In this document: positions 30,434-38,677 of the stretch, in pieces
How positions within the stretch are numbered: position 1 is the first letter of the stretch
Layout of the letters: every line of letters begins with the position of its first letter
Assembly: GCA_021802555.1 (NCBI GenBank)
Contig: JAJZRU010000007.1
Location: 43,697 to 107,696, forward strand
Length of the DNA stretch: 64,000 nt
Origin: Pseudomonadota bacterium
GTDB lineage: Bacteria > Pseudomonadota > Gammaproteobacteria > Burkholderiales > Thiobacillaceae
Direction of reading: 5' to 3'
Translations under genes and position numbers: made by a program
The notes under the pieces: generated by a model
What the model saw: only the letters and a program-made list of their open reading frames with translations
Database searches by the model: none
Told to the model about the DNA's origin: nothing

Positions 30434-30467
30434 CTGTCACGGGATTGTCAGACCCGCCCGCTAGCAT
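30434..30467 (+). promoter_or_regulatory. Pho box and -10 of the type II secretion operon
   Basis: CTGTCAC (30434-30440), a 4-bp spacer and TTGTCAG (30445-30451) form two 7-bp direct half-sites with 11-bp period, as in PhoB boxes (consensus CTGTCAT-N4-CTGTCAT). TAGCAT (30462-30467) starts 17 bp after the start of the second half-site, the spacing known from E. coli phoA. Six bases follow before the gspG ATG, so the transcript is probably leaderless. Confidence 0.7.
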
Positions 30468-30473
30468 GGCGCG

Positions 30474-30911
30474 ATGTTTAAAATCCGGTTAACCCCCCGC
30501 GCCCGCCTCTCACGCGGCTTCACGCTTTTGGAGCTCTTGGTGGTGCTGGTGATCATTGGGCTGTTGGTGGGCTATGTGGGGCCCAAGTATTTCGCCCAGG
30601 TGGACAAATCCAAGGTCAAGACGGCCCAGGCGCAGATGAAGGGGTTTGAGGAAGCGCTGGACCAGTATCGTCTGGACGTGGGGCGCTATCCCGGCACCGA
30701 GGACGGGCTCAAGGCCTTAATGCAGGCGCCGCCCAATGCGGTGCACTGGCAGGGGCCCTACCTCAAGAAAACACCGCCTGCCGATCCCTGGGGCAACGCT
30801 TACGTCTACCGCAGCCCAGGCACCAACGGCGCCGATTACGACCTGCTGTCCTATGGCCAGGACGGCAAGCCCGGCGGCGAAGGGCTTGCCGCCGACATCC
30901 CCGCCCCGTAA
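30474..30911 (+). CDS. gspG: Type II secretion major pseudopilin GspG
   Basis: A 145-residue pseudopilin. Prepilin cleavage is expected in SRG|FTLLE after a 15-residue basic leader; Glu5 is present and the hydrophobic helix runs to about residue 38. The C-terminal globular domain has the GspG pattern GRYPGTEDGLKAL, YLKKTPPADPWGNAYVY and YDLLSYGQDGKPGGEG (calcium-binding loop). It is the first gene of an eleven-gene operon under a Pho box. No Shine-Dalgarno sequence precedes the ATG. No prepilin peptidase gene is in the window. Confidence 0.95.
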   Translation: MFKIRLTPRARLSRGFTLLELLVVLVIIGLLVGYVGPKYFAQVDKSKVKTAQAQMKGFEEALDQYRLDVGRYPGTEDGLKALMQAPPNAVHWQGPYLKKTPPADPWGNAYVYRSPGTNGADYDLLSYGQDGKPGGEGLAADIPAP

Positions 30912-30920
30912 GGGCTGGCA

Positions 30921-32102
30921 ATGGAATTCCGCCTGCGTTGTCTTGATGCCCAGGGCACCGTGGTGCAAGTGCCCGTGCAGGCCGCAAGCCTCGAAGGCGC
31001 AAGCCTCGAAGCGCGCCGGCGCGGTCTCACCGTGCTCTCGGCTGCGCGCCTGGGCGCACGCAGCTTAAGCCGCCCGCGCAGTTTCGATCTCGCGCTTTTC
31101 ACCCAGGAACTGCTGGCTCTGCTCAAGGCCGGCCTCAATCTGCTGGAAGCCCTGGAGGCCCTGACGCAAGGCAGCACCCGCCCCGAGGCGCGCAGCCTGC
31201 TGGAGGAAATACTGAATCAACTCCGACAGGGCGAGCGCTTTTCCGTTGCCCTCACGCGGCTGTCCACGCCCCTGCCGGAACTGTTCGTGGCCACCATCCG
31301 CTCGGCCGAGCGCACCGGCGATTTGATCCCCGCCCTGGAGCGCTACCTGGGCTATGCGCGCCAGGCGGACGTGCTGCGCAAGAAGATCGTGTCGGCTTCG
31401 ATTTATCCGCTGCTGCTGGTGGGGGCGGGCAGCCTCGTCACTTTGTTTTTGCTGGGCTATGTCGTGCCGCGCTTCGCCGCCGTCTACCAGGACCGCCAGG
31501 ACAGCATTCCCTTTCTTTCCGGACTCTTGATCCAGTGGGGAACGTTTCTCGATGCCCACGGCGCGGCCTTCGGTCTTGCGGCCCTGGGCGTGGCTGCGGT
31601 GCTGGCCGTGCTCCTGTCGCGTCCTGCCGTGCGCGCGCAGCTGAGCCTGCTCGTGCAACGCCTGCCGGCCTTGGGCGAGAGCCTGCGCAAATTCCAGCTC
31701 ACGCGCTTCTACCGCACCGTCGGCATGCTGCTGGACGGCGGCATCCCCGCGCTGGCCGCCCTGAACCTTGCGCGCGGCCTGCTGCCGCCCGGCCTGCGCA
31801 CCGCGCTGGATGCCGCCGCCAAGGAAATCGAAGCCGGCCAGCCGCTCGCCGGCGCCTTCGCCCGCCACGGCCTCACCACCCCGGTGGCCCTGCGCCTCTT
31901 GCAGGTGGGCGAACAGAGCGGGCGGCTGGCCGACATGCTGGAAGCCGCCGCCGCCTTTCATGAAGAGGAAACCGCGCGCCGCATCGACACCGTAACCCGG
32001 CTTTTGGAGCCGCTGCTCATGGCCGGCATCGGCCTGGGCATCGGCGGCATCGTCGTGCTCCTTTACATGCCCATCTTCGATCTGGCGGGGAGCTTGCAAT
32101 GA
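30921..32102 (+). CDS. gspF: Type II secretion inner-membrane platform protein GspF
   Basis: A 393-residue polytopic protein with two T2SSF repeat domains, each followed by a membrane helix, and a final C-terminal helix (GIGLGIGGIVVLLYMPIFDL). LFTQELLALLKAGLNLLEAL and FYRTVGMLLDGGIPALAAL are the repeated platform motifs. It anchors the GspE ATPase. It starts nine bases after gspG. Confidence 0.94.
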   Translation: MEFRLRCLDAQGTVVQVPVQAASLEGASLEARRRGLTVLSAARLGARSLSRPRSFDLALFTQELLALLKAGLNLLEALEALTQGSTRPEARSLLEEILNQLRQGERFSVALTRLSTPLPELFVATIRSAERTGDLIPALERYLGYARQADVLRKKIVSASIYPLLLVGAGSLVTLFLLGYVVPRFAAVYQDRQDSIPFLSGLLIQWGTFLDAHGAAFGLAALGVAAVLAVLLSRPAVRAQLSLLVQRLPALGESLRKFQLTRFYRTVGMLLDGGIPALAALNLARGLLPPGLRTALDAAAKEIEAGQPLAGAFARHGLTTPVALRLLQVGEQSGRLADMLEAAAAFHEEETARRIDTVTRLLEPLLMAGIGLGIGGIVVLLYMPIFDLAGSLQ

Positions 32103-32118
32103 TCCTGAGAAACCTGGG

Positions 32119-33651
32119 ATGAACGCCCCCCTGCCGCGCTTTGCCATGGAAGCGCTGCATGGGCTGGTGCCCGATTTCGCCGTGCTCGCCTTCCCGCGCG
32201 CCCAGGCCAAGGACTGCCTGGCCGGGCGTGACGAGGACGACTGTTTGTGGCTGGTGGCGCCCGATCCGCCGCCGCGTGCGCTCCTGGAATGGGCCGAGCA
32301 GCACATGGCCGAACCCTACCGATTGGCCCTGGCCGAACTCGCCGACATCCGCGCCTGGCTGGCGCGCCAGGAAGGGGAATTGAAAGCCCTGGACGCCTTC
32401 GGCACCCTGGCCGGCGCTGGCGCGGCGGACAGCGGCGGCGCGCAGGAGCTGAGCCTGGCGGCCATCGGCGAGGACGACAGCCCGGTCATCCGCCTGGTGC
32501 ATTCCACGCTGTACGACGCGCTGCAGGCGGGCGTGTCGGACATCCACCTGGAGAACGACCCCCAGGGCCTGGTCATCAAATACCGCTTGGACGGCGTGCT
32601 CGCCGTGGTGAGCCGAGTGGCCGGCGCCGACATGGCCGAGCAGGCCATTTCCCGCATCAAAGTGATGGCCGAACTGGACATCGCCGAGCGGCGCATTCCC
32701 CAGGACGGGCGCTTCAAGGTGCGGCTGCAGGGGCGCGAGGTGGACTTGCGCGTGTCCATCATGCCCGGCGTGCACGGCGAAGACGCCGTGCTGCGCATCC
32801 TCGATCGCCGCCAACTGGCCGACGAAATCCAGGGCCTGCGCCTGGAGCATCTGGGTTTCGATGCCGGCATCCTCGCCAGCCTCCGCAAGCTTACCCACGA
32901 GCCCTACGGCATGGTGCTGGTGACCGGCCCCACGGGTTCGGGCAAGACCACCACGCTCTATGCGGCGATTTCCGAGATCAACCACGGGCGCGACAAGATC
33001 ATCACCATCGAGGATCCGGTGGAATATCAGTTGCCCGGCGTGCTGCAAATCCCGGTGAACGAGAAGAAGGGCCTGACCTTCGCGCGGGGGCTCAGATCCA
33101 TCCTGCGCCACGACCCCGACAAGATCATGGTGGGCGAGATCCGCGACACCGAGACTGCGCAGATCGCCGTGCAGTCCGCCCTCACCGGGCATCTCGTGCT
33201 CACCACCGTGCATGCCAACAACGTCTTCGACGTGCTCGGGCGCTTCCTGCAGCTGGGCGTGGACCCCTACAACCTGGTGTACGCGCTCAACGGCATCCTG
33301 GCCCAGCGCCTGGTGCGCATGAACTGCGGCCATTGCAGCGTCGACGAAGTTCCCGCGCCCGAGCTCATGGCCGCCTCGGGCATTACGGATGAGGCTGGCT
33401 TTCGCTTCCGCGCCGGGCGCGGCTGCGCCCACTGCCGCGGCACCGGCTACAAGGGGCGCCAGGCGGTGGCGGAGATGCTGGTGATGAACGACGGGCTGCG
33501 CGAAATGATCGTCGCGCGCGAGCCCATGAGCCGCATCAAGGAAGAGGCCCGGCGCGGGGGTACGCACAGCCTGCGCGCGGCCGCGGTCGAGTTCGTCCGG
33601 GCCGGACGCACCACCCTGGAGGAGATCAACCGTGTCACGTTTGTGGCCTGA
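32119..33651 (+). CDS. gspE: Type II secretion ATPase GspE
   Basis: A 510-residue hexameric secretion ATPase. Walker A GPTGSGKT is near residue 270, the Asp box is in ITIEDPVEYQL, Walker B is in IMVGEIRDTETA, and the His box is in LTTVHAN. A tetracysteine zinc module (CGHC near 403 and CAHC near 436) is intact, as in GspE/PilB. The N-terminal N1E domain is divergent. It overlaps the next gene by 20 bp. Confidence 0.95.
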   Translation: MNAPLPRFAMEALHGLVPDFAVLAFPRAQAKDCLAGRDEDDCLWLVAPDPPPRALLEWAEQHMAEPYRLALAELADIRAWLARQEGELKALDAFGTLAGAGAADSGGAQELSLAAIGEDDSPVIRLVHSTLYDALQAGVSDIHLENDPQGLVIKYRLDGVLAVVSRVAGADMAEQAISRIKVMAELDIAERRIPQDGRFKVRLQGREVDLRVSIMPGVHGEDAVLRILDRRQLADEIQGLRLEHLGFDAGILASLRKLTHEPYGMVLVTGPTGSGKTTTLYAAISEINHGRDKIITIEDPVEYQLPGVLQIPVNEKKGLTFARGLRSILRHDPDKIMVGEIRDTETAQIAVQSALTGHLVLTTVHANNVFDVLGRFLQLGVDPYNLVYALNGILAQRLVRMNCGHCSVDEVPAPELMAASGITDEAGFRFRAGRGCAHCRGTGYKGRQAVAEMLVMNDGLREMIVAREPMSRIKEEARRGGTHSLRAAAVEFVRAGRTTLEEINRVTFVA

Positions 33652-34315
33652 AGCCCTGGCCGTGACGCTCGCCCCCGGCACGGCCCGCTTGGGCCGCGCC
33701 GAGTCCAAGCGCAGCGCGCACGAAGGCTGGGAGGGCGCCCTGGAAGCGCTGGAAGCAGCCCTCCAAGGCAAGCGCGGGCGGGTCGCGCTGACGCTCTCCA
33801 ACCGCTTTTTCCGCCTGCACCTCACTGCGCCGCAGCCCGGCGGGCTGCGCGCGCGCGAGACCGAAAGCTTCTTGCGCCACAGCCTGGAGGCTACCTTCGA
33901 AGAAGACTTCGGCGCCTGGCAGTTGCGCTGGCAACCGCGCCCGCCGGGCGAGCCGCTCGCGGTGTGCGCCTTTCCGACCGCGCGGCTCACCGAGCTCAGG
34001 CAACGCTTGGGCCCGCGCCTGCGCCTGGCAAGGCTCCTACCCTGGTTTGCCGCCGTACCTCTGGCACCTTCCGCTTGCGTGGTGCAGGCCGAAGGCGAGC
34101 ATCTCACCGTGCTGGCCCAGTGCAAGGGCCGCTGGCGTCTGTTCACCCAGCTGCGGGCCGCCGGCGACGCCTTGGCCACCTTGCGCCAGCGCATGGAGCT
34201 CCTGGACGCCTGTCCCGGTGCGCCCTGGGGGCCGGTGCGCGTGCAGGGGCTGACCCCCGGTCTTGCTTTGCCGCAAGGTTGGAGCCACAGCCCGGCCATG
34301 GCCATGCCGGCATGA
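33632..34315 (+). CDS. PilM/GspL-cytoplasmic-domain-like protein of the T2SS
   Basis: A 227-residue protein without signal or membrane segment, starting at GTG with GGAGGAG seven bases upstream. Sequence similarity to known GspL is weak. The order (ATPase, this gene, then two single-helix proteins and a Pro-rich protein, then the secretin) matches pilM-N-O-P-Q of type IV pili, and GspL consists of a PilM-like and a PilN-like part. It is therefore read as the actin-fold half of a split GspL that links GspE to the membrane. No intact ATP-binding motif is visible. Confidence 0.6.
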   Translation: MSRLWPEALAVTLAPGTARLGRAESKRSAHEGWEGALEALEAALQGKRGRVALTLSNRFFRLHLTAPQPGGLRARETESFLRHSLEATFEEDFGAWQLRWQPRPPGEPLAVCAFPTARLTELRQRLGPRLRLARLLPWFAAVPLAPSACVVQAEGEHLTVLAQCKGRWRLFTQLRAAGDALATLRQRMELLDACPGAPWGPVRVQGLTPGLALPQGWSHSPAMAMPA

Positions 34316-34316
34316 C

Positions 34317-34823
34317 ATGGCCACGCTCGCTCGCTATTACGACTTCGCCCACCGCCTGCGCCCGCCGCCGGCGGCTTGGCTGCTGCTGGCCGGCGGCAGT
34401 CTGGCGCTCGCTGCCGGGCTGTGGCAATACCGCGAGCTGCGCGCCGCCGTCGCCCAGCGTCAGGCGCAGGTGAGTGCCGCCCTTCCGGCCTCGCGCCCCA
34501 AGCCTGCCGCCGCGCTGGATGCCGAAGACAGCCAGGAACTGGCACGCGCCCAGGCCTTGCTGGGACGCGACTGGCCGGGCCTGTTTCGTGCCCTGGAATC
34601 GGTGCCCCACAAAGACATCGCCTTGCTCTCCGTGGCTGCCTATCCCGCCCGCAGCCGCGTGGTGCTGGAGGCCGAGGCGCGCACGCCCCAGGCCATGCTC
34701 GCTTACCTGCAGGCCCTGCAGAACGCCGGGCCGTTGCGGCCGCTGCGCCTGGTGCGCCACGAAGTGCGCCAGGACGTGGCCGAGCATCCGGTGAAATTTC
34801 AGCTCGAGGGCGGCTGGCCATGA
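34317..34823 (+). CDS. PilN/GspL-periplasmic-like T2SS protein
   Basis: A 168-residue bitopic protein: a short cytoplasmic N-terminus (MATLARYYDFAHRL), one membrane helix (AWLLLAGGSLALAAGLWQY, about 20-40), a coiled-coil stretch and a ferredoxin-like periplasmic domain (IALLSVAAYPARSRVVLEAEA). This is the layout of PilN and of the GspL periplasmic half. The start is one base after the previous stop; the end overlaps the next gene by 4 bp. The role in the assembly platform is inferred from layout and position. Confidence 0.6.
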   Translation: MATLARYYDFAHRLRPPPAAWLLLAGGSLALAAGLWQYRELRAAVAQRQAQVSAALPASRPKPAAALDAEDSQELARAQALLGRDWPGLFRALESVPHKDIALLSVAAYPARSRVVLEAEARTPQAMLAYLQALQNAGPLRPLRLVRHEVRQDVAEHPVKFQLEGGWP

Positions 34824-35326
34824 CGTCCTGGCATCGGTACGCATTTTGGCTCTCACGCCCAGGATGGCCGGGACTGTTGGGCTTGGCCTTGCTGGCGGCG
34901 GCACTGGCCTTGCTGGCCTTCGTGTTGCCCCGGGAAGAGGGGCGGTTCGCCAAGTTGCGAGCCGCCCCTGCCCTCACGGTCCTGCGACTGACAGCGCCGC
35001 CGCCCTCGCCCTTGGCCGGCTTCCTGGCCGAGCGGGACGAGGTGCGGGTGCTGGGCGCGCTCTTCCGCGCCGCTCACGCCGCCGGTTTGCAACTCGATCA
35101 AGGCGCCTATCGCGTCACGCGCGAGCGCCACGGCCGCATCGCCGTGCTCACCATCACATTGCCGCTGACGGGGAGCGACACGGCGGTACGCGCGTTTCTC
35201 GCCGCCATCGTGGCCGCCACCCCGGGCCTGGCGATCGAATCCCTGGTGTTGCGCCGGCCCGACATCGCCACGACCGACATTACGGCAGACGTGCGCCTGG
35301 CCTTGTTTCTCAGGGTGGCCTCGTGA
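34820..35326 (+). CDS. PilO/GspM-like T2SS protein
   Basis: A 168-residue bitopic protein with membrane helix LLGLALLAAALALLAFVLP (about 19-37) and a periplasmic alpha/beta domain containing ERHGRIAVLTITLPLTGSDTAVRAFLAAI, the pattern of PilO/GspM ferredoxin-like folds. The next gene begins inside its stop codon (GTGA). It presumably dimerises with the preceding protein. Confidence 0.6.
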   Translation: MTSWHRYAFWLSRPGWPGLLGLALLAAALALLAFVLPREEGRFAKLRAAPALTVLRLTAPPPSPLAGFLAERDEVRVLGALFRAAHAAGLQLDQGAYRVTRERHGRIAVLTITLPLTGSDTAVRAFLAAIVAATPGLAIESLVLRRPDIATTDITADVRLALFLRVAS

Positions 35327-35808
35327 AGCCCGCCCTGCGCCGCCTGCTGCTCTTCGGCGCGCTGGCCGCCACCCTGGCTGCTGTGTATGAGATGAATCAG
35401 AGCGGTGAAGACGACAGCGTGCAAGTCGTCGCCCGCCCGCGCCCGCCCAAAATGGTTCTCGGCAGCGAGGCCGCGCCGCCGCCTGCAGCGCCCCGCGCAC
35501 TGCAGGCGCGCTTCGCTGCAGCGGCGCGCGATCTCTTCCCCAGCCAAACCTGGTACATCCCGCCGCCGCCGCCCAAACCCGTGCCGCCCCCGCCCCCGCA
35601 GGCGCCGCCCTTGCCGTTCCGCTTTCTGGGCCTGTGGGAGGAGGGGGGGCAGACCGCCGTGTTCGTGAGCGACGGGCCGCGCAATCTCATCATCCAGGCC
35701 GGCGACACCGTGGACGGCCGCTACAAGGTGGAAGCCATCGGCCCGGGTGCGGTGCGCCTGGTCTATCTGCCGCTTAATCAAACCCAAACCCTGAGTTTCG
35801 GCGAATGA
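35323..35808 (+). CDS. PilP/GspC-like T2SS protein
   Basis: A 161-residue protein starting at GTG: an N-terminal membrane segment (LRRLLLFGALAATLAAVYEM), a proline-rich periplasmic spacer (PPPPPKPVPPPPPQAPPLP, about 85-105) and a C-terminal beta domain (FRFLGLWEEGGQTAVFVSDG, then YKVEAIGPGAVRLVYLPLNQ) resembling the HR domain of GspC/PilP that contacts the secretin. It lacks a PDZ or coiled-coil C-terminus. It overlaps gspD by 4 bp. Confidence 0.65.
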   Translation: MKPALRRLLLFGALAATLAAVYEMNQSGEDDSVQVVARPRPPKMVLGSEAAPPPAAPRALQARFAAAARDLFPSQTWYIPPPPPKPVPPPPPQAPPLPFRFLGLWEEGGQTAVFVSDGPRNLIIQAGDTVDGRYKVEAIGPGAVRLVYLPLNQTQTLSFGE

Positions 35809-37742
35809 AACCCCGCATCCTGCTCCCTTCTTTGCTGATCGCCATCGTGCTGTCCGGCTGCGCCGCCCAGAAAAACTTCCGCCAGGGCAACGAGCTGCTG
35901 CGCCAAGGCAAGGTGGAAGAAGGACTTGACAAGCTCAAAAGCGCCGAGCAGAAGGCCCCGGATAACGTCGAATACAAGACCACGCTGTACCGCGAACGGG
36001 AGCGCCAGATCCAGCGCCTGCTGGCGGAGGCCGAAACCTTGCGCACGCAAGGCGAACTGGACAAGGCAGAGGAGCTTTATCGCCGCGTGCTCAAGCTCGA
36101 CCCGGACAATCCGCGCGCGCCGCAGGGGCTCGCCGCCATCGCCAACCAGCAGCGGGCGCAGACCTTGGTGAAGGCGGCTCAGGAAGAGGAAAAGCGCGGG
36201 GGCGGCGAGGCGGCGCGCAAGAAGCTGCGCCAGGCCCTGGCGCTGGACGCCGGCAATGGCGCGGCACGTCGCGCGCTGCGGACGCTGGAGGAGAAACAGG
36301 GCAGCCTGGGGATTAGCGAGCCCCGCTTGTCGCCCGCTTTCGACCGCCCCGTCACCCTGGAATTCCGCGATGCGCCGCTCAAATCCGCGCTCGATGTGCT
36401 GGCCCGTTACGGACAGTTGAATTTCGTGCTGGACAAGGACGTGCGGCCGGACACCAAGGTCACGGTGTTCGCGCGCAACCTGCCCATCCGCGAAGCGCTG
36501 GACATGATCCTGGTGACCGGCGGCCTGGCCAAGAAGGTGCTGACGCCAACCACCTTGCTGCTCTATCCCAACATCATTTCCAAACAGCGCGAATACCAGG
36601 ATCAGGTGGTGAAGGCCTTCTATCTGGGCGATGCCGACGGCAAGGCCACGTTGAATCTGCTGAGGTCGCTGCTCAAGATCAACGACATCTATCTCGACGA
36701 GCGCCTCAACATGATCTATCTGCGCGGCACCCCGGAGCAGGCCAGCCTGGCGGAGAAAGTCTTGGCGCTGCAAGATCAGCCGGCGCCCGAAGTGGTGCTG
36801 GACGTGGAGGTGCTGGAAGTCAACCGTTCGCGCCTGACCGATCTGGGCCTGCAACCGCCCACCCAGTTCACCGTGCTGACGCCGGTGCCCACCACCACCA
36901 GCAGCACCACGGGCGGGGTCATCGTCACCACCACCTCGGGCGCCGCCCAGCTCACCCTGGACAATCTGCGCCGTCTCACCGGGGCGCAGATCGGCATCAA
37001 CAACCCGGTGCTGAATTTGCTCAAGCAGGACGGCGACGTGAATCTTCTGGCCAACCCGCGCATCCGCGTGGTGAACAAGGAGAAGGCCAAGATCCTCATC
37101 GGCGACAAGGTGCCGGTCATCACCACCACCGCCACCGCCAACGTGGGGGTGTCGGAGTCGGTGAACTACCTGGACGTGGGCCTCAAGCTGGAAGTGCAGC
37201 CCGAGGTCTATCCCGACAACGACGTGGGCATGCACGTCAACCTGGAGGTGAGCAACATCACCCAGCAGATCAAGGGCAGCAACGGCAGCCTGGTGTACCA
37301 GATCAGCACGCGCAGCGCCTCGACCACCCTGCGCCTGAAGGACGGCGAGACCCAGGCCCTGGCCGGCCTCATCCAGGACAGCGAAAACGACAGCGCCACC
37401 GGCCTGCCTTTCCTGAGCGACATTCCGCTGGTGGGGCGTTTGTTCGCCGACAAGAGCCGCAAGCGCGTGAAGGACGAGATCGTGCTGCTCATCACCCCGC
37501 ACATCGTGCGCAACCTGGAGCCCGCGCCCCTGGCCGCGACCGAGTTCCCGGCCGGCACGGAGGGCGGCGTCGGCGCCGCCTTCCAGCGTCCCGGCCCGCC
37601 GGAAAACCCGGTGCGTCGTCTGCCCATCGCGCCGCTCCCGGCCGCCGCGAACGAAGGCTCGCCGAGCCCCGCATCCGAAGTGCCGCGGCCCGTGCTGCCG
37701 GGGCGCATCCAGCCGCCGCCCGCGCTCTCGCCCGCCCCGTGA
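35805..37742 (+). CDS. gspD: Secretin GspD with lipobox and TPR N-terminus
   Basis: A 645-residue outer-membrane secretin. The signal peptide ends in a lipobox (VLSGC), so it is probably a lipoprotein that may not need a separate pilotin. Residues about 25-165 form TPR-like repeats (YRRVLKLDPDNPRAPQGLAAI), unusual for GspD. N0/N1-type domains follow (LEFRDAPLKSALDVLARYG), then the secretin core (VPVITTTATANVGVSESVNY through LPFLSDIPLVGRLFADKS). The tail is proline-rich. TPR-secretin fusions occur in some T2SS-like and pilus loci. Confidence 0.9.
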   Translation: MKPRILLPSLLIAIVLSGCAAQKNFRQGNELLRQGKVEEGLDKLKSAEQKAPDNVEYKTTLYRERERQIQRLLAEAETLRTQGELDKAEELYRRVLKLDPDNPRAPQGLAAIANQQRAQTLVKAAQEEEKRGGGEAARKKLRQALALDAGNGAARRALRTLEEKQGSLGISEPRLSPAFDRPVTLEFRDAPLKSALDVLARYGQLNFVLDKDVRPDTKVTVFARNLPIREALDMILVTGGLAKKVLTPTTLLLYPNIISKQREYQDQVVKAFYLGDADGKATLNLLRSLLKINDIYLDERLNMIYLRGTPEQASLAEKVLALQDQPAPEVVLDVEVLEVNRSRLTDLGLQPPTQFTVLTPVPTTTSSTTGGVIVTTTSGAAQLTLDNLRRLTGAQIGINNPVLNLLKQDGDVNLLANPRIRVVNKEKAKILIGDKVPVITTTATANVGVSESVNYLDVGLKLEVQPEVYPDNDVGMHVNLEVSNITQQIKGSNGSLVYQISTRSASTTLRLKDGETQALAGLIQDSENDSATGLPFLSDIPLVGRLFADKSRKRVKDEIVLLITPHIVRNLEPAPLAATEFPAGTEGGVGAAFQRPGPPENPVRRLPIAPLPAAANEGSPSPASEVPRPVLPGRIQPPPALSPAP

Positions 37743-38206
37743 AGACGCGCGGCTTCACCCTCATCGAGCTGGTGGTCACCCTGGCCATCATCGCCCTGCT
37801 CGCCACCCTGGCCGTGCCCATGGCGCAGCTGGCGGTCGAGCGCCACAAGGAGAGCGAACTGCGCGAGGGGCTGCGCCAGATCCGCGGCGCCATCGATGCC
37901 TACCACCAGGCCTGGCTGGACGGGCGCATCGAGAAGAAGGTGGACGAGGCGGGCTATCCGCCCAATCTCGATGTGCTGGTGAACGGGGTGAAGGATGCCA
38001 GCTCGCCCAAGGGCGCGAAGATCTATTTCCTGCGCCGCCTGCCGCGCGATCCCTTCGCGTCCGCCGACCTGTCGGCCGACGAGACCTGGGGGCTGCGCAG
38101 CTACGAGAGCCCGCCCGATGCACCCGCGCCCGGCAAGGATGTCTTCGACGTCTACGCGCCCGAGGATGCCAAGGGCTTGAACGGCGTGCCTTATCGGGAA
38201 TGGTAG
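37739..38206 (+). CDS. T2SS pseudopilin (GspG-like), second
   Basis: A 155-residue pseudopilin with a very short leader: KTRG|FTLIELVVTLAIIALLATLAVP, Glu5 present. The body keeps a GspG-like scaffold (LREGLRQIRGAIDAYHQAW, then RRLPRDPFA and YAPEDAKGLNGVPYREW) but lacks the calcium-loop sequence of the first GspG. The start is GTG inside the gspD stop. It is probably a minor pseudopilin of the tip or shaft. Confidence 0.85.
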   Translation: MKTRGFTLIELVVTLAIIALLATLAVPMAQLAVERHKESELREGLRQIRGAIDAYHQAWLDGRIEKKVDEAGYPPNLDVLVNGVKDASSPKGAKIYFLRRLPRDPFASADLSADETWGLRSYESPPDAPAPGKDVFDVYAPEDAKGLNGVPYREW

Positions 38207-38209
38207 ACG

Positions 38210-38677
38210 ATGAGTCGGCAGTCATCAGTTTGCAGTTGGCAGCGGGGCGTTTTGAGGTATGCCGTGCAGAACCCTGCCGGCTGCCAACTGCAAACTGCCA
38301 ACTCCGGCCGGCCGGCCGGCTTCACCCTCATCGAACTCCTGGTGGTGCTGTCCATCATCGCGCTGTTGCTCACCATCGCGGTGCCGCGCTATTTCGGCAG
38401 CGTGGAGCGCGCCAAGGAAGCGACCCTGCGCCAGGACTTGAGCGTGATGCGGGATGCCATCGACAAATATTACGGCGACCATGGCAAGTATCCGGACAGC
38501 CTGGAGGCGCTGGCGCAGCGGCATTATTTGCGCGCCGTGCCGGCGGACCCCATCACCCAGTCGAGCCAGACCTGGCAGACCCAGCCGCCGCCCGAGGGCC
38601 TGTCCGGCGCCGTGTACGACGTGCACAGCGGGGCGCCGGGCAAGGGCGAGGACGGTACGCCGTATGCGGACTGGTGA
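38210..38677 (+). CDS. T2SS pseudopilin (GspG-like), third, with an overlong leader
   Basis: A 155-residue protein with cleavage expected at PAG|FTLIELLVVLSIIALLLTI, Glu5 present. The leader from ATG 38210 is 37 residues, against 5-15 in its neighbours, and its DNA is mostly a palindromic insertion (38226-38297). GTG 38264 would give a 19-residue leader. The body (DAIDKYYGDHGKYPDSLEAL, then VPADPITQSSQTWQT) is GspG-like. Spacing to the previous gene is 3 bp. Confidence 0.85.
   Translation: MSRQSSVCSWQRGVLRYAVQNPAGCQLQTANSGRPAGFTLIELLVVLSIIALLLTIAVPRYFGSVERAKEATLRQDLSVMRDAIDKYYGDHGKYPDSLEALAQRHYLRAVPADPITQSSQTWQTQPPPEGLSGAVYDVHSGAPGKGEDGTPYADW
38226..38297. repeat. 18-bp perfect inverted repeat inside a pseudopilin leader
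   Basis: CAGTTTGCAGTTGGCAGC (38226-38243) recurs in exact inverse complement at 38280-38297, with a 36-bp spacer. The arms are AT-richer than the region and code for the anomalous leader of the third pseudopilin. The form is that of a REP- or MITE-like palindromic element. Confidence 0.7.
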
